Below, piece by piece: positions 9,128 through 17,136 of a DNA stretch of 64,000 nucleotides. The DNA is from Thermophilibacter gallinarum. GTDB lineage: Bacteria; Actinomycetota; Coriobacteriia; Coriobacteriales; Atopobiaceae. Numbering within the stretch: the stretch's first letter is position 1; every line of letters begins with the position of its first letter. The position numbers and the translations under genes are program-made. The notes beneath the pieces were generated by a model that saw only the letters and a list, made by a program, of their open reading frames with translations, did no database searches and was not told where the DNA came from. The stretch lies in contig NZ_JADCJZ010000001.1 of the NCBI RefSeq assembly GCF_014982725.1, positions 784,488 through 848,487 on the forward strand, in the 5' to 3' direction.

Positions 9128-9322
9128 GGGTTAAAACTACCGGGTCGTCCCCCTTTACGGCGGCGTCCGGGTTAAAACTACCGGGTCGTCCCTCTCTGGA
9201 GCGTCGCTTCGAGGGGGACGACCCGTTGTTTCTAACCCAAGCGCCTGCGGGGAGGGGGACGACCCGTTGTTTCTAACCCAAGCGCACGCGTCAAGGGGGA
9301 CGACCCGTTGTTTCTAGCCCAA
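9128..9322. repeat. five-copy 41-bp-period inverted/tandem repeat between divIVA and rnpB
   Basis: Five copies of a unit of about 28 bp with core GGGTCGTCCC lie between the convergent divIVA and rnpB. Two are forward (from 9128 and 9169, period 41) and three are inverted (from 9212, 9253 and 9294, again period 41). Forward and inverted blocks can fold into a long hairpin. A bidirectional terminator or a REP/BIME-like element is possible. Confidence 0.8.
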
Positions 9323-9404
9323 CCGCACGCGGGGATGGTCCAAGACCACTCTGGAAGTGGGGCGCCACGGCCCACAGGCCCAGGCCGAGATGAGCGTGGA
9401 AGGT

Positions 9405-9761
9405 GCGAGGTGGGCCTGTAAGCCGGGTTCTGTCGTGGGCGGCCATTTATCTACGACGGCCGTCTCCGGCCGCCTCTAGCGCGCAACCCGAGCGCGGTGC
9501 GGGCCACACCATGGCGCTCCTATTTGCGTTTGCTCCGGATGGGGCTTGCCAAGCCGCCGTGTTGCCACGACGCTGGTGGTCTCTTACACCACCGTTTCAG
9601 CTTTTCCCTTAACGGGCGCGGCCCGCCAGTGGGAGTCTTCTTTTCTGCGGCGCTTTCCGTCGGGTCACCCCGCCCGGCCGTTAGCCGGCATCCTGCCCTG
9701 TGGAGCCCGGACTTTCCTCATGGCGCGCGAACGCGCCCCGCGGTCGCCTGGCCCACCTCGC
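9405..9761 (-). ncRNA. rnpB: RNase P RNA (class A)
   Basis: Catalytic RNA of RNase P, which matures tRNA 5' ends. On the minus strand the 5' part carries the P4-forming GAGGAAAGTCCGGGCTCC (9702-9719), and the 3' part carries ACAGAACCCGGCTTACAGG. The two ends pair perfectly as stem P1 (9752-9761 with 9405-9414), which sets the limits to within a few bases. The length, about 357 nt, is normal. A TAGAAT element just upstream (9769-9774, minus strand) may be its -10 box. Short open frames across this locus are spurious. Confidence 0.93.
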
Positions 9762-9870
9762 GTCTGCGATTCTACCATGAGGGCGCTGCGGGCCGGTCGC
9801 ATTCGCTTGTTCTACAATACCTTTGCTTAAAAGGTTGCCGCCGCGCGCGGCGCGTGGGGGAGGGCATCGC

Positions 9871-10410
9871 GTGGGTCTGTTCGGCAAACTCGGATCGTCG
9901 CTTCTGGACCGCTCGAGGTCGGCGCTCGAGCCCGTGCCCGCCCCCGAGGGCCCCGGGGCCGTGTGCGCGCCCGTGGCGGGGCGCGTCGTCGCGCTCGCCG
10001 ACGTGGCCGACCCCGCGTTCTCGCAGGGCATGCTGGGCGTCGGCGCGGGCGTGGCGCCCGAGGGCGACGTCGCGTACGCGCCCGTCACGGGGACGGTCGT
10101 CGCTGAGGTCAAGACGAGGCACGCGCTGCTCGTGAGGTCGGAGGAGGGCGCCGAGGTCCTGCTGCACGTGGGCCTCGACTCCGTCGCGCTGCGCGGCGAG
10201 GGGTTCCGCCAGCTCGTCCGCAAGGGCGACGCGGTCCGCGCGGGCCAGCCGGTCCTGGCCTTCGACCGCGCGCTCATGGCCGAGCGCGGCCTGGACGACA
10301 CGGTCGTGGTCACCGTGACCAACCCCGGCGACTTCGCGCGCGTGGAGGCCCTCGCGGCCGCGGGCGACGAGGTCGGCGCCGGCGCGCCGCTGCTCAGGTG
10401 CGCCCGGTGA
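9871..10410 (+). CDS. PTS glucose-type EIIA component
   Basis: Free-standing EIIA-Glc/crr-like phosphocarrier of 179 aa, which passes phosphate from HPr to a sugar EIIB/EIIC. The acceptor is probably H99 in AEVLLHVGLDSVAL, with the second conserved His at about 84 (VKTRHALLV). APVAGRVVAL, GMLGVGAGVAPEGD and YAPVTGTVV are typical of the fold. It starts at GTG 9871 after GGGGGAGGG. No EIIB or EIIC is adjacent, so the transporter served is unknown. The next gene overlaps it by 4 nt (GTGA). Confidence 0.9.
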   Translation: MGLFGKLGSSLLDRSRSALEPVPAPEGPGAVCAPVAGRVVALADVADPAFSQGMLGVGAGVAPEGDVAYAPVTGTVVAEVKTRHALLVRSEEGAEVLLHVGLDSVALRGEGFRQLVRKGDAVRAGQPVLAFDRALMAERGLDDTVVVTVTNPGDFARVEALAAAGDEVGAGAPLLRCAR

Positions 10411-11048
10411 CGGGGGAGGGTTATCGCACGCTGCGGGCCGGCGTCGAGGTGACCGGCGAGTTCGAGGACCGCCGCAGCCGCTTCATCGCCCAGCTCAGGC
10501 GCGTGGGGTCCGAGGCGGAGGCCGAGGCCTTCGTCGCCGAGGTCCGCGCGCGCCACCACGACGCGCGCCACAACGTCCCGGCCTGGATCCTCGCGGACGG
10601 CCGCGAGCGTTGCTCCGACGACGGCGAGCCCAGCCGCACGAGCGGCATGCCCACGCTCGAGGTGCTGCGCGGTGCGGGCCTCGCGGACGTGTGCTGCGTG
10701 GTCACGCGCTACTTCGGCGGGACGCTGCTGGGGCCGGGCGGCCTCGTGCGCGCCTACACCGCCGCCACGCAGGCCGCGGTCGCCGCGGCCGAGAGGGACG
10801 GCGCGATCGCGGAGATGACGCTCGTGTGCCCGGTGAGGGTGCAGCTGCCCTACGCGCTCTACGACCGCGTGACGCGGATGTGCGCGGACGCCGGCGGGCG
10901 CGTGACGGAGTCGCTCTTCACCGAGGACGTGCAGCTCACGTGCCTGTTCCGTGCGGGCGACGAGGAGAGGTTCTGCTCGGCCGTCTACGAGCTGGCCGGC
11001 GGCGAGGAGCTCGCCCGCGCGGGCGAGCCGCGCTTCGCGGAGTTCTGA
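10407..11048 (+). CDS. YigZ/IMPACT family protein
   Basis: UPF0029 family protein of 213 aa with the N-terminal IMPACT domain (RRSRFIAQL, HHDARHNVPAWIL, CSDDGEPSRTSGMP, VVTRYFGGTLLGPGGLVRAY) and a C-terminal DUF1949-type ferredoxin-like domain. The cellular role is not established; IMPACT relatives act in translation control. The start is GTG 10407, whose GTGA overlap with the EIIA stop is typical of coupled genes; GTG 10398 is an alternative. It converges with pepC. Confidence 0.87.
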   Translation: MTGEGYRTLRAGVEVTGEFEDRRSRFIAQLRRVGSEAEAEAFVAEVRARHHDARHNVPAWILADGRERCSDDGEPSRTSGMPTLEVLRGAGLADVCCVVTRYFGGTLLGPGGLVRAYTAATQAAVAAAERDGAIAEMTLVCPVRVQLPYALYDRVTRMCADAGGRVTESLFTEDVQLTCLFRAGDEERFCSAVYELAGGEELARAGEPRFAEF

Positions 11049-11059
11049 AATCCCCCTTC

Positions 11060-11293
11060 TGGGAGGTTTGGGTTCACGGTTTGGGCGCGATTGCCCTGAC
11101 CTCCGACAAAACCGCAGGTAACTAGTTTCAAAAACAATATCAGTGCCCTCGCGGCGCGTAAAACGAACCCAAACCGTTTTCCGGTTTGGGTTCACGTTAA
11201 GGCTCCGTGGCCGAATCAGCTAAACGCCAACAGGGCTTTTGTCGCGAGCAAGTCGTGTTTTCCAGAAATCGCGAACCCAAACCTCGTGGGAGC
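11060..11293. repeat. compound inverted repeat between convergent yigZ-like gene and pepC
   Basis: Copies of GGTTTGGGTTC occur forward near 11066 and 11190 and inverted near 11165 and 11273. The inner pair forms a tight hairpin (ACCCAAACCG, loop TTTTCC, GGTTTGGGTT) and the outer pair encloses the block. It sits between convergent genes, so it may terminate transcription both ways. No gene is seen here. Confidence 0.7.
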
Positions 11294-11303
11294 GATGCTG
11301 GGC

Positions 11304-12662
11304 CTACCGCACACGGGCGAGCGAGCCCATCGGATCCCACGGTGCGAGCACGCGCACCTCCTCGGTGTCGTAGGCGGCGCGCTCATCGTCCGTGAGGTAG
11401 CGGCGGTCCACGACGACCTGGTAGACGTACTCGTCGAACCAGGCGTCGGAGAGCGTGTCAAAGCCGTCGCGACCATGGTCCTTGCCCCAGCTGTTCTCGA
11501 CCTTCCAGAGCGTGGGGTGGCCGTCGGCGGTGAGGTTCACGCCCTCGAGGACCATCGCGTGCGTCATGAGGGACTCTCCGTAGTCCAGGCGCTCCGCGCG
11601 GTTCAGGCAGCCCTCCACCGGGAAGCCAAAGAGGCCGTCCACGTCGAGCGCCGCGGTGTCCATGATGCCCTCGGCGCGCAGGTAGCTCTGGTCCACGTCG
11701 CAGCCGAACCACACGGGCAGGCCGTCTTGCAGCTGCGCCACGGCCGCCTCCTTGAGACGCTCGATCGGCAGGTTGAGGTATCGCACGCCGCCGTCCTCAA
11801 CGACGTTGCCCAGGCGGCTCACGGTGTAGACGTGGCCAAAGGGCTTGTCGGCGGTGGGTGCGGAGATGAGGCTCACATAGTCGTCGACGTCCATGCCCAC
11901 GGCCTCGGCGAAGAACTCCTGGGGCGTGAAGCTGCCGGAGAGCACGAGCTTGTCGTCCTTGTCGCGCAGGCGCACCTCAAAGCGCGCGGGCGGCTCGCCC
12001 AGGCAGGTAACGAGGAAGTGGTGGACGTCGCCCATCATCTCCCGCTGCATGTCGAGAAGGTCGTCGGCGCTCACGCCCGCCTCCGCGCTCTCGCGCAGAC
12101 GCCGCGCGCATCCGCGCAGGTAGCGCGTCAGATACTTGTCCATCTCGCGCGTGTTGCGTGAACAGGCGGTCTCGGGCATGGCCTCCTTGGGCACGACGCC
12201 GTACTTCTTCACGAGGCTGCGGAACATGTCCCACTGGCCGCCGTCGCAGATCGGGTCGGAGAGCAGGTAGCTCACCAGGCGCCCGTCGAGCGGCTCGTCG
12301 AGGGTGTCCAGGATGTTGGCGAGGAACCAGTTGCACTTCTCGAGCTTGTCCCAGAAGAGGGGATAGGTCTGGCTGAGCTCGAAGGTCTTGAGGTTGTAGC
12401 GACGGATGATGCGATGGCGCATGGTGTTGAGGCTCGCGAACATCCAACAGCGCCCGGAGTGCTGCTGGTCGCAGCGCTCCCCCTGACGGACCTCCACGTC
12501 AAAGGTCATGGCGTTGGCTCCCACGGCCTCAGGCACGCGCGCGGCGGCGCGGATGCCGCTTGCGGTGACGGCGTTCTTGGCGACGACGTTGGCGCGATCG
12601 GCACGGAAGTCGGCGCTGGCGGCGGCGAGGTCGTCGGGGGTGACGGTGAGCTTCTCGTCCAT
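11304..12662 (-). CDS. pepC: aminopeptidase C / bleomycin hydrolase (C1B)
   Basis: Cytosolic papain-like cysteine aminopeptidase, usually a hexamer, which trims N-terminal residues from peptides; 452 aa. The triad is visible: C72 in QQHSGRCWMFASLN, H368 in GESLMTHAMVLEG and N390 in KVENSWG. ATG 12662 follows GAAGGGA on the minus strand. It diverges from the CCA-adding enzyme gene across about 130 nt. Confidence 0.95.
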   Translation of the reverse strand: MDEKLTVTPDDLAAASADFRADRANVVAKNAVTASGIRAAARVPEAVGANAMTFDVEVRQGERCDQQHSGRCWMFASLNTMRHRIIRRYNLKTFELSQTYPLFWDKLEKCNWFLANILDTLDEPLDGRLVSYLLSDPICDGGQWDMFRSLVKKYGVVPKEAMPETACSRNTREMDKYLTRYLRGCARRLRESAEAGVSADDLLDMQREMMGDVHHFLVTCLGEPPARFEVRLRDKDDKLVLSGSFTPQEFFAEAVGMDVDDYVSLISAPTADKPFGHVYTVSRLGNVVEDGGVRYLNLPIERLKEAAVAQLQDGLPVWFGCDVDQSYLRAEGIMDTAALDVDGLFGFPVEGCLNRAERLDYGESLMTHAMVLEGVNLTADGHPTLWKVENSWGKDHGRDGFDTLSDAWFDEYVYQVVVDRRYLTDDERAAYDTEEVRVLAPWDPMGSLARVR

Positions 12663-12791
12663 AGGAATCCCTTCTCGCGTGACTTAACGAGCCGAGCATA
12701 GCACGGGCGCCGGGGCGGCGCTCGGGGGCGTTCCTGCTAGAATCGGGCGAGAAGGACGACGGGCAGAGAAGGACGCGGGGAGGTGGCTCGC

Positions 12792-14186
12792 ATGGGTGCG
12801 GACGTCGAGGCGCGCCTGGCGCGCGAGCTGCCCGCCTACGCGCGGCGCGTCCTGGGCGCGCTCGAGGGCGCGGGCTATGAGGCCTGGGTCGTTGGCGGCT
12901 GGGTGCGCGACGCGCTTCTCGGCCGGCCGGGACATGACGTGGACGTGACCACCTCGGCGCCGTGGCAGGAGACCGCGCGCGTGCTGCGCGAGGCGGGCAT
13001 GGCCGTCCACGAGACGGGGACGGACCACGGCACGGTCACCGCCGTCGCGGACGGGCGTCCCGTCGAGACGACCACCTACCGCGTCGAGGGCACCTACTCC
13101 GACCGCCGCCATCCCGACGAGGTGCGCTTTGTCACGGACGTGCGCGAGGACCTGGCGCGCCGCGACTTCACGGTGAACGCGATGGCCTTCCACCCGGAGC
13201 GCGGCCTGCTCGACCCCTTCGGCGGCGAGAAGGACCTCGCGGCGTGCGTCATCCGTGCGGTGGGGGAACCACGGCGGCGCTTCGAGGAGGACGCGCTGCG
13301 CGTGCTGAGGGCCGTGCGCTTCGCGTGCCGGCTGGACGCGGCGATCGAGCCCGCGACGCAGGCGGCGCTCGAGGCGGGCGCGTCGGGCCTGGCGGCGATC
13401 GCCCAGGAGCGCGTCGGCCAGGAGCTGGACGGCATTCTCGCCACCGGGCGCGTCGCATGGGCGCTGCGCCACGAGCTCCCCGTGCTCGCCGCCGCCGTTC
13501 CGGAGCTCGCGCCCATGGCCGGGTTCGACCAGAAGAGCCCCTACCACGCCCACGACGTGCTCGAGCACACCGCACGCGTCTGCGCGGGGGTCGAGGAGTT
13601 CGCCGGCGGCTGTCCGAGCGCGGCGCTGCGCTGGGCCGCGCTCCTGCACGACGTGGCCAAGCCCGTGTGCTGGAGCGAGGACGTCTCGGGGCGCGGGCAC
13701 TTCTTCGGGCACCCGGGGGAGGGCGCGCGGGTGACGCGCCGCGTGATGGGCCGCCTGGCGATCCCAGGCGAGGTGACGCGCGGGGCGGCGGCGCTCGTGC
13801 TGCTGCACGACTTCGAGATCCGTGCGAGCGCGCCGTCCATGCGGCGGATGCTCTCCGAGCTGGAGGCGGCGGCGCCGGGCCAGGCGCGGCCGCTGGCCTT
13901 CGCGCTTCTCGACCTCAAGCGCGCCGACGCGGTGGCCAAGGCCCCCGCGTGCATGGGCTACGCCGTCGAGCTGGACGCCATGAGCGCGGTGCTGCGCCGC
14001 GAGCTGGCGGCCGGCGGCGTGTGGCGCGCGCGCGACCTGGCCGTGGGCGGTGCCGACGTGATCGCCGAGCGCGGCATCGAGCCGGGCCCCGGCGTGGGCA
14101 TGGTGCTCGCCCAGCTCCTGGAGGCCGTGAAGGCCGGCGAGGTTCCCAACGAGCGCGAGGCCCTTCTCGCCTGGCTCAGGTGGTAG
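12792..14186 (+). CDS. cca: CCA-adding tRNA nucleotidyltransferase with HD domain
   Basis: Class II nucleotidyltransferase that builds or repairs the tRNA 3' CCA end; 464 aa. The catalytic head holds VVGGWVRDALLGR and HDVDVTTSA (the DxD pair). RRDFTVNAMAFHP and RRFEEDALRVLRAVRFA follow in order. A C-terminal HD domain (YHAHDVLEHTARV and AALLHDVAKP) suggests an added phosphohydrolase activity as in E. coli. ATG 12792 is 8 nt after GGAGG; GTG 12783 is in the same frame but lies on the ribosome site itself. Fittingly it sits next to tRNA genes. Confidence 0.94.
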   Translation: MGADVEARLARELPAYARRVLGALEGAGYEAWVVGGWVRDALLGRPGHDVDVTTSAPWQETARVLREAGMAVHETGTDHGTVTAVADGRPVETTTYRVEGTYSDRRHPDEVRFVTDVREDLARRDFTVNAMAFHPERGLLDPFGGEKDLAACVIRAVGEPRRRFEEDALRVLRAVRFACRLDAAIEPATQAALEAGASGLAAIAQERVGQELDGILATGRVAWALRHELPVLAAAVPELAPMAGFDQKSPYHAHDVLEHTARVCAGVEEFAGGCPSAALRWAALLHDVAKPVCWSEDVSGRGHFFGHPGEGARVTRRVMGRLAIPGEVTRGAAALVLLHDFEIRASAPSMRRMLSELEAAAPGQARPLAFALLDLKRADAVAKAPACMGYAVELDAMSAVLRRELAAGGVWRARDLAVGGADVIAERGIEPGPGVGMVLAQLLEAVKAGEVPNEREALLAWLRW

Positions 14187-14218
14187 CCGCCCCCGCATAA
14201 CTTCTCCAGAATTTCCGG

Positions 14219-14247
14219 TTGCGCGCGCGGGACGATTCCCGTATAGT
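14219..14247 (+). promoter_or_regulatory. tRNA operon promoter
   Basis: TTGCGC (14219-14224), a 17-nt spacer and TATAGT (14242-14247), 37 nt upstream of tRNA-Gln and followed by a GC-rich discriminator, as expected for a stable RNA promoter. Confidence 0.65.
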
Positions 14248-14283
14248 ACTTCCTTGCGCTGAGAGGCGCGCGAAGTGGCAAAT

Positions 14284-14357
14284 TGGGACTTCGTCTAGTG
14301 GTAGGACAGCGGATTCTGGTTCCGTCAACGGGAGTTCGACTCTCTCAGTCCCAGCCA
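14284..14357 (+). tRNA. tRNA-Gln (CTG)
   Basis: The acceptor TGGGACT pairs with AGTCCCA, and CCA is encoded at 14355-14357. The anticodon loop TTCTGGT gives CTG. The T-loop GTTCGAC is standard. It is the first of three tRNAs in one transcript. Confidence 0.96.
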
Positions 14358-14386
14358 TTTGCCGCTTGCCTCACAATCGCATATGT

Positions 14387-14463
14387 GGCCCGTTCGTCTA
14401 GCGGTTCAGGACGCCGCCCTCTCAAGGCGGAGATCACCGGTTCGAATCCGGTACGGGCTACCA
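14387..14463 (+). tRNA. tRNA-Glu (CTC), copy 1
   Basis: A 77-nt tRNA with encoded CCA. Anticodon loop CTCTCAA gives CTC, which reads GAG, the dominant Glu codon here. The D-arm is GTCTAGCGGTTCAGGAC and the T-stem ACCGG/CCGGT. The first acceptor pair is a G-T wobble. Confidence 0.96.
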
Positions 14464-14467
14464 GAAC

Positions 14468-14544
14468 GGCCCGTTCGTCTAGCGGTTCAGGACGCCGCCC
14501 TCTCAAGGCGGAGATCACCAGTTCGAATCTGGTACGGGCTACCA
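14468..14544 (+). tRNA. tRNA-Glu (CTC), copy 2, island junction
   Basis: Identical to copy 1 except for one T-stem pair (ACCAG/CTGGT), a compensatory change that keeps pairing. It ends with encoded CCA at 14544. The serine recombinase frame on the opposite strand ends inside this tRNA, which marks it as the boundary of the island to the right. Confidence 0.96.
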
Positions 14545-16013
14545 AACTTGAATTCGGCGAACTGCCCCTGAGCTGGGCGTTCGCCGATTTTTTGTGCCGC
14601 GGAGACGCCCGTTTCGAGCAGATTCTCGCTCGCGCGCCACGGTATCTCCACACGTAGCACGCCGCGGTCGTCGATGGTCGCGCGGGAGGCGGCGTGGCGC
14701 AGGAGGGCGTCCGGGTCGCGCCGGCAGAGGCGCGTGCGGACCCACTCCGCCATCTCCTCGACCGTGGGGACGGCCGTGGCGGCCGCCTCGACCTCCCGCT
14801 CGAGCGCCGCGCGCTCCCCGGCGAGCTCCGCCAGGCGCCGGTCGGTCCCGGGCGGCACGACGCCCGCCTCGACGGCGCGCAGGATGTTGCGCTCGGCGCG
14901 GGAGATCTCCGCCAGGCGCCGGCGGGCGCGGCGGACGGCGGGGGAGTCCCCGTCGCTCTCCATGGCCAGGACCGCGGCCCGCGCGATCCGCTCGGAGAGG
15001 TCGCGGTCGGCGAAGGCCCGGGCGAGTGCGCTCACGGCCGCCTCCTCGACCTCGTCCTTTGGGTAGCGCCGCTCGTGGCCGCCCCCGGTGGGGACGGAGT
15101 AGTAGAGGTAGCGGCGGCCCGAGCAGCCCGTGCCGCTCGTGCCCCGGTACGGGGTCCCGGTCGCTGCGTCGAAGAGCCTCCCGCAGAGGGCGAATCGGTT
15201 CTGCTGCGGGTGGTGGTCCATGAGGGCCTGGACGGTCGAGAAGAGCTCGTCGGGGACGATGCGCGGCATCCCGCCCTCGACCCTGACGCCGTTGAAGAGG
15301 TAGACGCCCCGGTACTTCTCGTTGGTGAGCACGCCGCGCAGCGAGTTGGTGGTCCAGGGGTTGCCGCGCGTGTTGCGCGAGCCGGAGGCGTTGAGCCACT
15401 CCACGACGGACCTGCGGCCCTCACCGGCGGCGACGCGCTCGAAGGCCTCGCGGACGAGGGGAGCCTCGTCCTCGTCGACCTCGTAGCGGCCGTCGGCGCC
15501 CGTGCGGTAGCCGTAGACGCGCACGCCGTTGACGAGGCAGCCCTCGGCGTTGCCCATCATGCCGCGCAGCGTGTTCTGCGCGAGGTTGCGGGAGTAGTAC
15601 TCGTTGTAGCCGTCGATGACGGCCTCGAGGATCACGCCCTCGGGCCCCTCGGGGATGGACTCCATGGCGGACTGGAGCGCCACGCCGCACTCCGCGAGGC
15701 GCTTGCGGTAGACGGCGGCGTCGAAGCGGTCGCGCGCGAAGCGGTCGAGCTTGTAGACGAGCACCGTGCCGAAGTTGCCCGAGCGCGCGTCGGCGACCAT
15801 GCGCAGGAACTCCGGGCGCTCGTCGCTCGTGCCCGAGAGGGCGCGGTCGGCGTAGGTGGCCACCACGGTCAGGCCGTGGCCCGCCGCCCAGTCCGAGCAC
15901 ACGCGCACCTGGTCCTCGATGGACTCGTCGCGCTGCTTGTCGCTCGAGAACCGCGCGTAGATCACGCACGAGGTGCGGTCGGGCTCTGGCGTCCTTCTCT
16001 TCCTGCGTGGCAT
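14487..16013 (-). CDS. large serine recombinase (island integrase)
   Basis: Site-specific DNA recombinase of 508 aa. The resolvase catalytic domain opens with CVIYARFSSDKQRDESIEDQ, where the Ser of ARFSS is the likely nucleophile, and contains VLVYKLDRFARDRFD. A Recombinase domain (NASGSRNTRGNPWTTNSLRG, then EKYRGVYLFNG), a zinc-ribbon region with few Cys (ALCGRLF and GTGCSG) and a C-terminal coiled coil (RRLAEISRAERNILRAVEAG) follow. ATG 16013 lies downstream of AAAGGCAGG. The last 18 codons are the antisense of tRNA-Glu copy 2 (C-terminus YQIRTGDLRLERAAS), and those before them cover the tRNA terminator, so the true C-terminus was probably replaced or fused at integration. Confidence 0.9.
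   Translation of the reverse strand: MPRRKRRTPEPDRTSCVIYARFSSDKQRDESIEDQVRVCSDWAAGHGLTVVATYADRALSGTSDERPEFLRMVADARSGNFGTVLVYKLDRFARDRFDAAVYRKRLAECGVALQSAMESIPEGPEGVILEAVIDGYNEYYSRNLAQNTLRGMMGNAEGCLVNGVRVYGYRTGADGRYEVDEDEAPLVREAFERVAAGEGRRSVVEWLNASGSRNTRGNPWTTNSLRGVLTNEKYRGVYLFNGVRVEGGMPRIVPDELFSTVQALMDHHPQQNRFALCGRLFDAATGTPYRGTSGTGCSGRRYLYYSVPTGGGHERRYPKDEVEEAAVSALARAFADRDLSERIARAAVLAMESDGDSPAVRRARRRLAEISRAERNILRAVEAGVVPPGTDRRLAELAGERAALEREVEAAATAVPTVEEMAEWVRTRLCRRDPDALLRHAASRATIDDRGVLRVEIPWRASENLLETGVSAAQKIGERPAQGQFAEFKFGSPYQIRTGDLRLERAAS
14555..14592 (+). terminator. rho-independent terminator of the tRNA transcript
   Basis: CGGCGAAC (14555-14562) pairs with GTTCGCCG (14579-14586), extended inward by a GCCC/GGGC stem, and is followed by a T-run. 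Confidence 0.85.
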
Positions 16014-16092
16014 AATGTACCTGCCTTTCAAGTGTTCCCTTGGCTGGCGCTTGCCCCGTGTCGTCTGGCAGGACGCGCGGGGCGCTCTTGTG

Positions 16093-17055
16093 CTACCTGA
16101 TTCTCAGAGGCCTCTTCCAGTCAATCGGGAACCCCATGGGCGCCAGGCTGACGCCTGGGTGTCGGCCGACGATTGCTGAGAGCTCCGTCCCTAGGTCATC
16201 CCATCGTTGAGGCCACGAGGACTCGAAGATTCTCCGGATGACCAGGAGCGTGGGGAACTGCTTGTCCCCCTTGTATGCCGAGTCGGGGCTGATCATCGTT
16301 GGTCGCGTGGTCATGACCCTGTTGAACAGCCTGCTGTGGTGGGCACAGATGTTGCGAACGTACGTCAGATGTCTGAGCCAGCTCCTGAGGATGAAGGGCT
16401 TAGCCCCAAAGTCCCTGGCGACGGCCGCTCTGACGCTCGTCCCATTCGGGTATGCGGCCGAATCCGCTAGGTTTCCGTATAGCTGCGAGACAGTCCCCAT
16501 TGACATGACCTCGACGGCCGCCCATATAGGGAGATCGCCATACTTCCCCATGTTGTGGACGACGCAGGGGACGCCATCATCCAGCGCTCTGTCGCGCTCC
16601 CTCTTGAAGTTCCCCATTGACCTCGCGTGGCTCTTTGAGCTAAGGAAGTTATTCGAGTCCTCGTGGGCGAGCGGGCCGAGGGCCATCGACATATGGTAGG
16701 CAAACGATGTCCTCGCCTTCACCTCAATGGGCGCGAGCGCTCGCCAAACCCAGTCTCTCAGCTCGGCGTCGAGCAGGTAAATCTCCCAGATGTCATCAAA
16801 AGTCGTTCCCGGAATGAAAGCGCCGTCCGACTCGAGCGTGAGCCAGTACCCTCGAAGGCGGTAATAGTTGGACTCCGCGAGATGACTCAGGGCAGAGGCC
16901 TCGTCCTCAACGAGAAGGCCGCGACCCTTCATGAGGGAGAGCTGATCCCTGAGCGAAAGAGGGCTCTTCATCGGAATAAAAGACGACCCCGCCTGGTTCG
17001 CTCCGCCAGTCGGACGGGTCGCGTGCGGGGTACTGTTGGTTGCATTCTTACCCAT
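16093..17055 (-). CDS. Abi_2 (AbiD/AbiF-like) abortive infection protein
   Basis: Abi_2 family protein of 320 aa. These proteins are tied to abortive phage resistance and carry a HEPN-like RNase motif; here LTYVRNICAHHSRLFNR matches RxxxxH. SLRDQLSLMKGRGLLVED, NYYRLRGYWLTLE, TFDDIWEIYLLDAELRD and AIEVKAR-like LAPIEVKARTSFAY are typical N-terminal family features. ATG 17055 is 7 nt after AAAGGA; a longer upstream frame lacks a ribosome site. It is 81 nt downstream of the XRE-ImmA gene and may be co-expressed with it. Confidence 0.85.
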   Translation of the reverse strand: MGKNATNSTPHATRPTGGANQAGSSFIPMKSPLSLRDQLSLMKGRGLLVEDEASALSHLAESNYYRLRGYWLTLESDGAFIPGTTFDDIWEIYLLDAELRDWVWRALAPIEVKARTSFAYHMSMALGPLAHEDSNNFLSSKSHARSMGNFKRERDRALDDGVPCVVHNMGKYGDLPIWAAVEVMSMGTVSQLYGNLADSAAYPNGTSVRAAVARDFGAKPFILRSWLRHLTYVRNICAHHSRLFNRVMTTRPTMISPDSAYKGDKQFPTLLVIRRIFESSWPQRWDDLGTELSAIVGRHPGVSLAPMGFPIDWKRPLRIR

Positions 17056-17136
17056 CTCCCCATCCTTTGCAACACTTTGCAGCACGAAAACACATCTTGT
17101 GACACGTTCGCGCACGAAATGACAGCAAGCGGCACG

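Noticed and set aside
9128..9322. Possible CRISPR array (regular 41-bp spacing)
   Set aside because: Only five units, the orientation changes half-way, the spacers are about 13 nt, and no cas genes are in the window.
9497..9850. Open frames across 9.5-9.85 kb as small genes
   Set aside because: The locus is RNase P RNA on the minus strand, supported by the P4 and P1 elements.
14345..14653. Minus-strand frame over the tRNA cluster with repeated motifs
   Set aside because: It is the antisense translation of two near-identical tRNA-Glu genes and their flanks, a known artefact.
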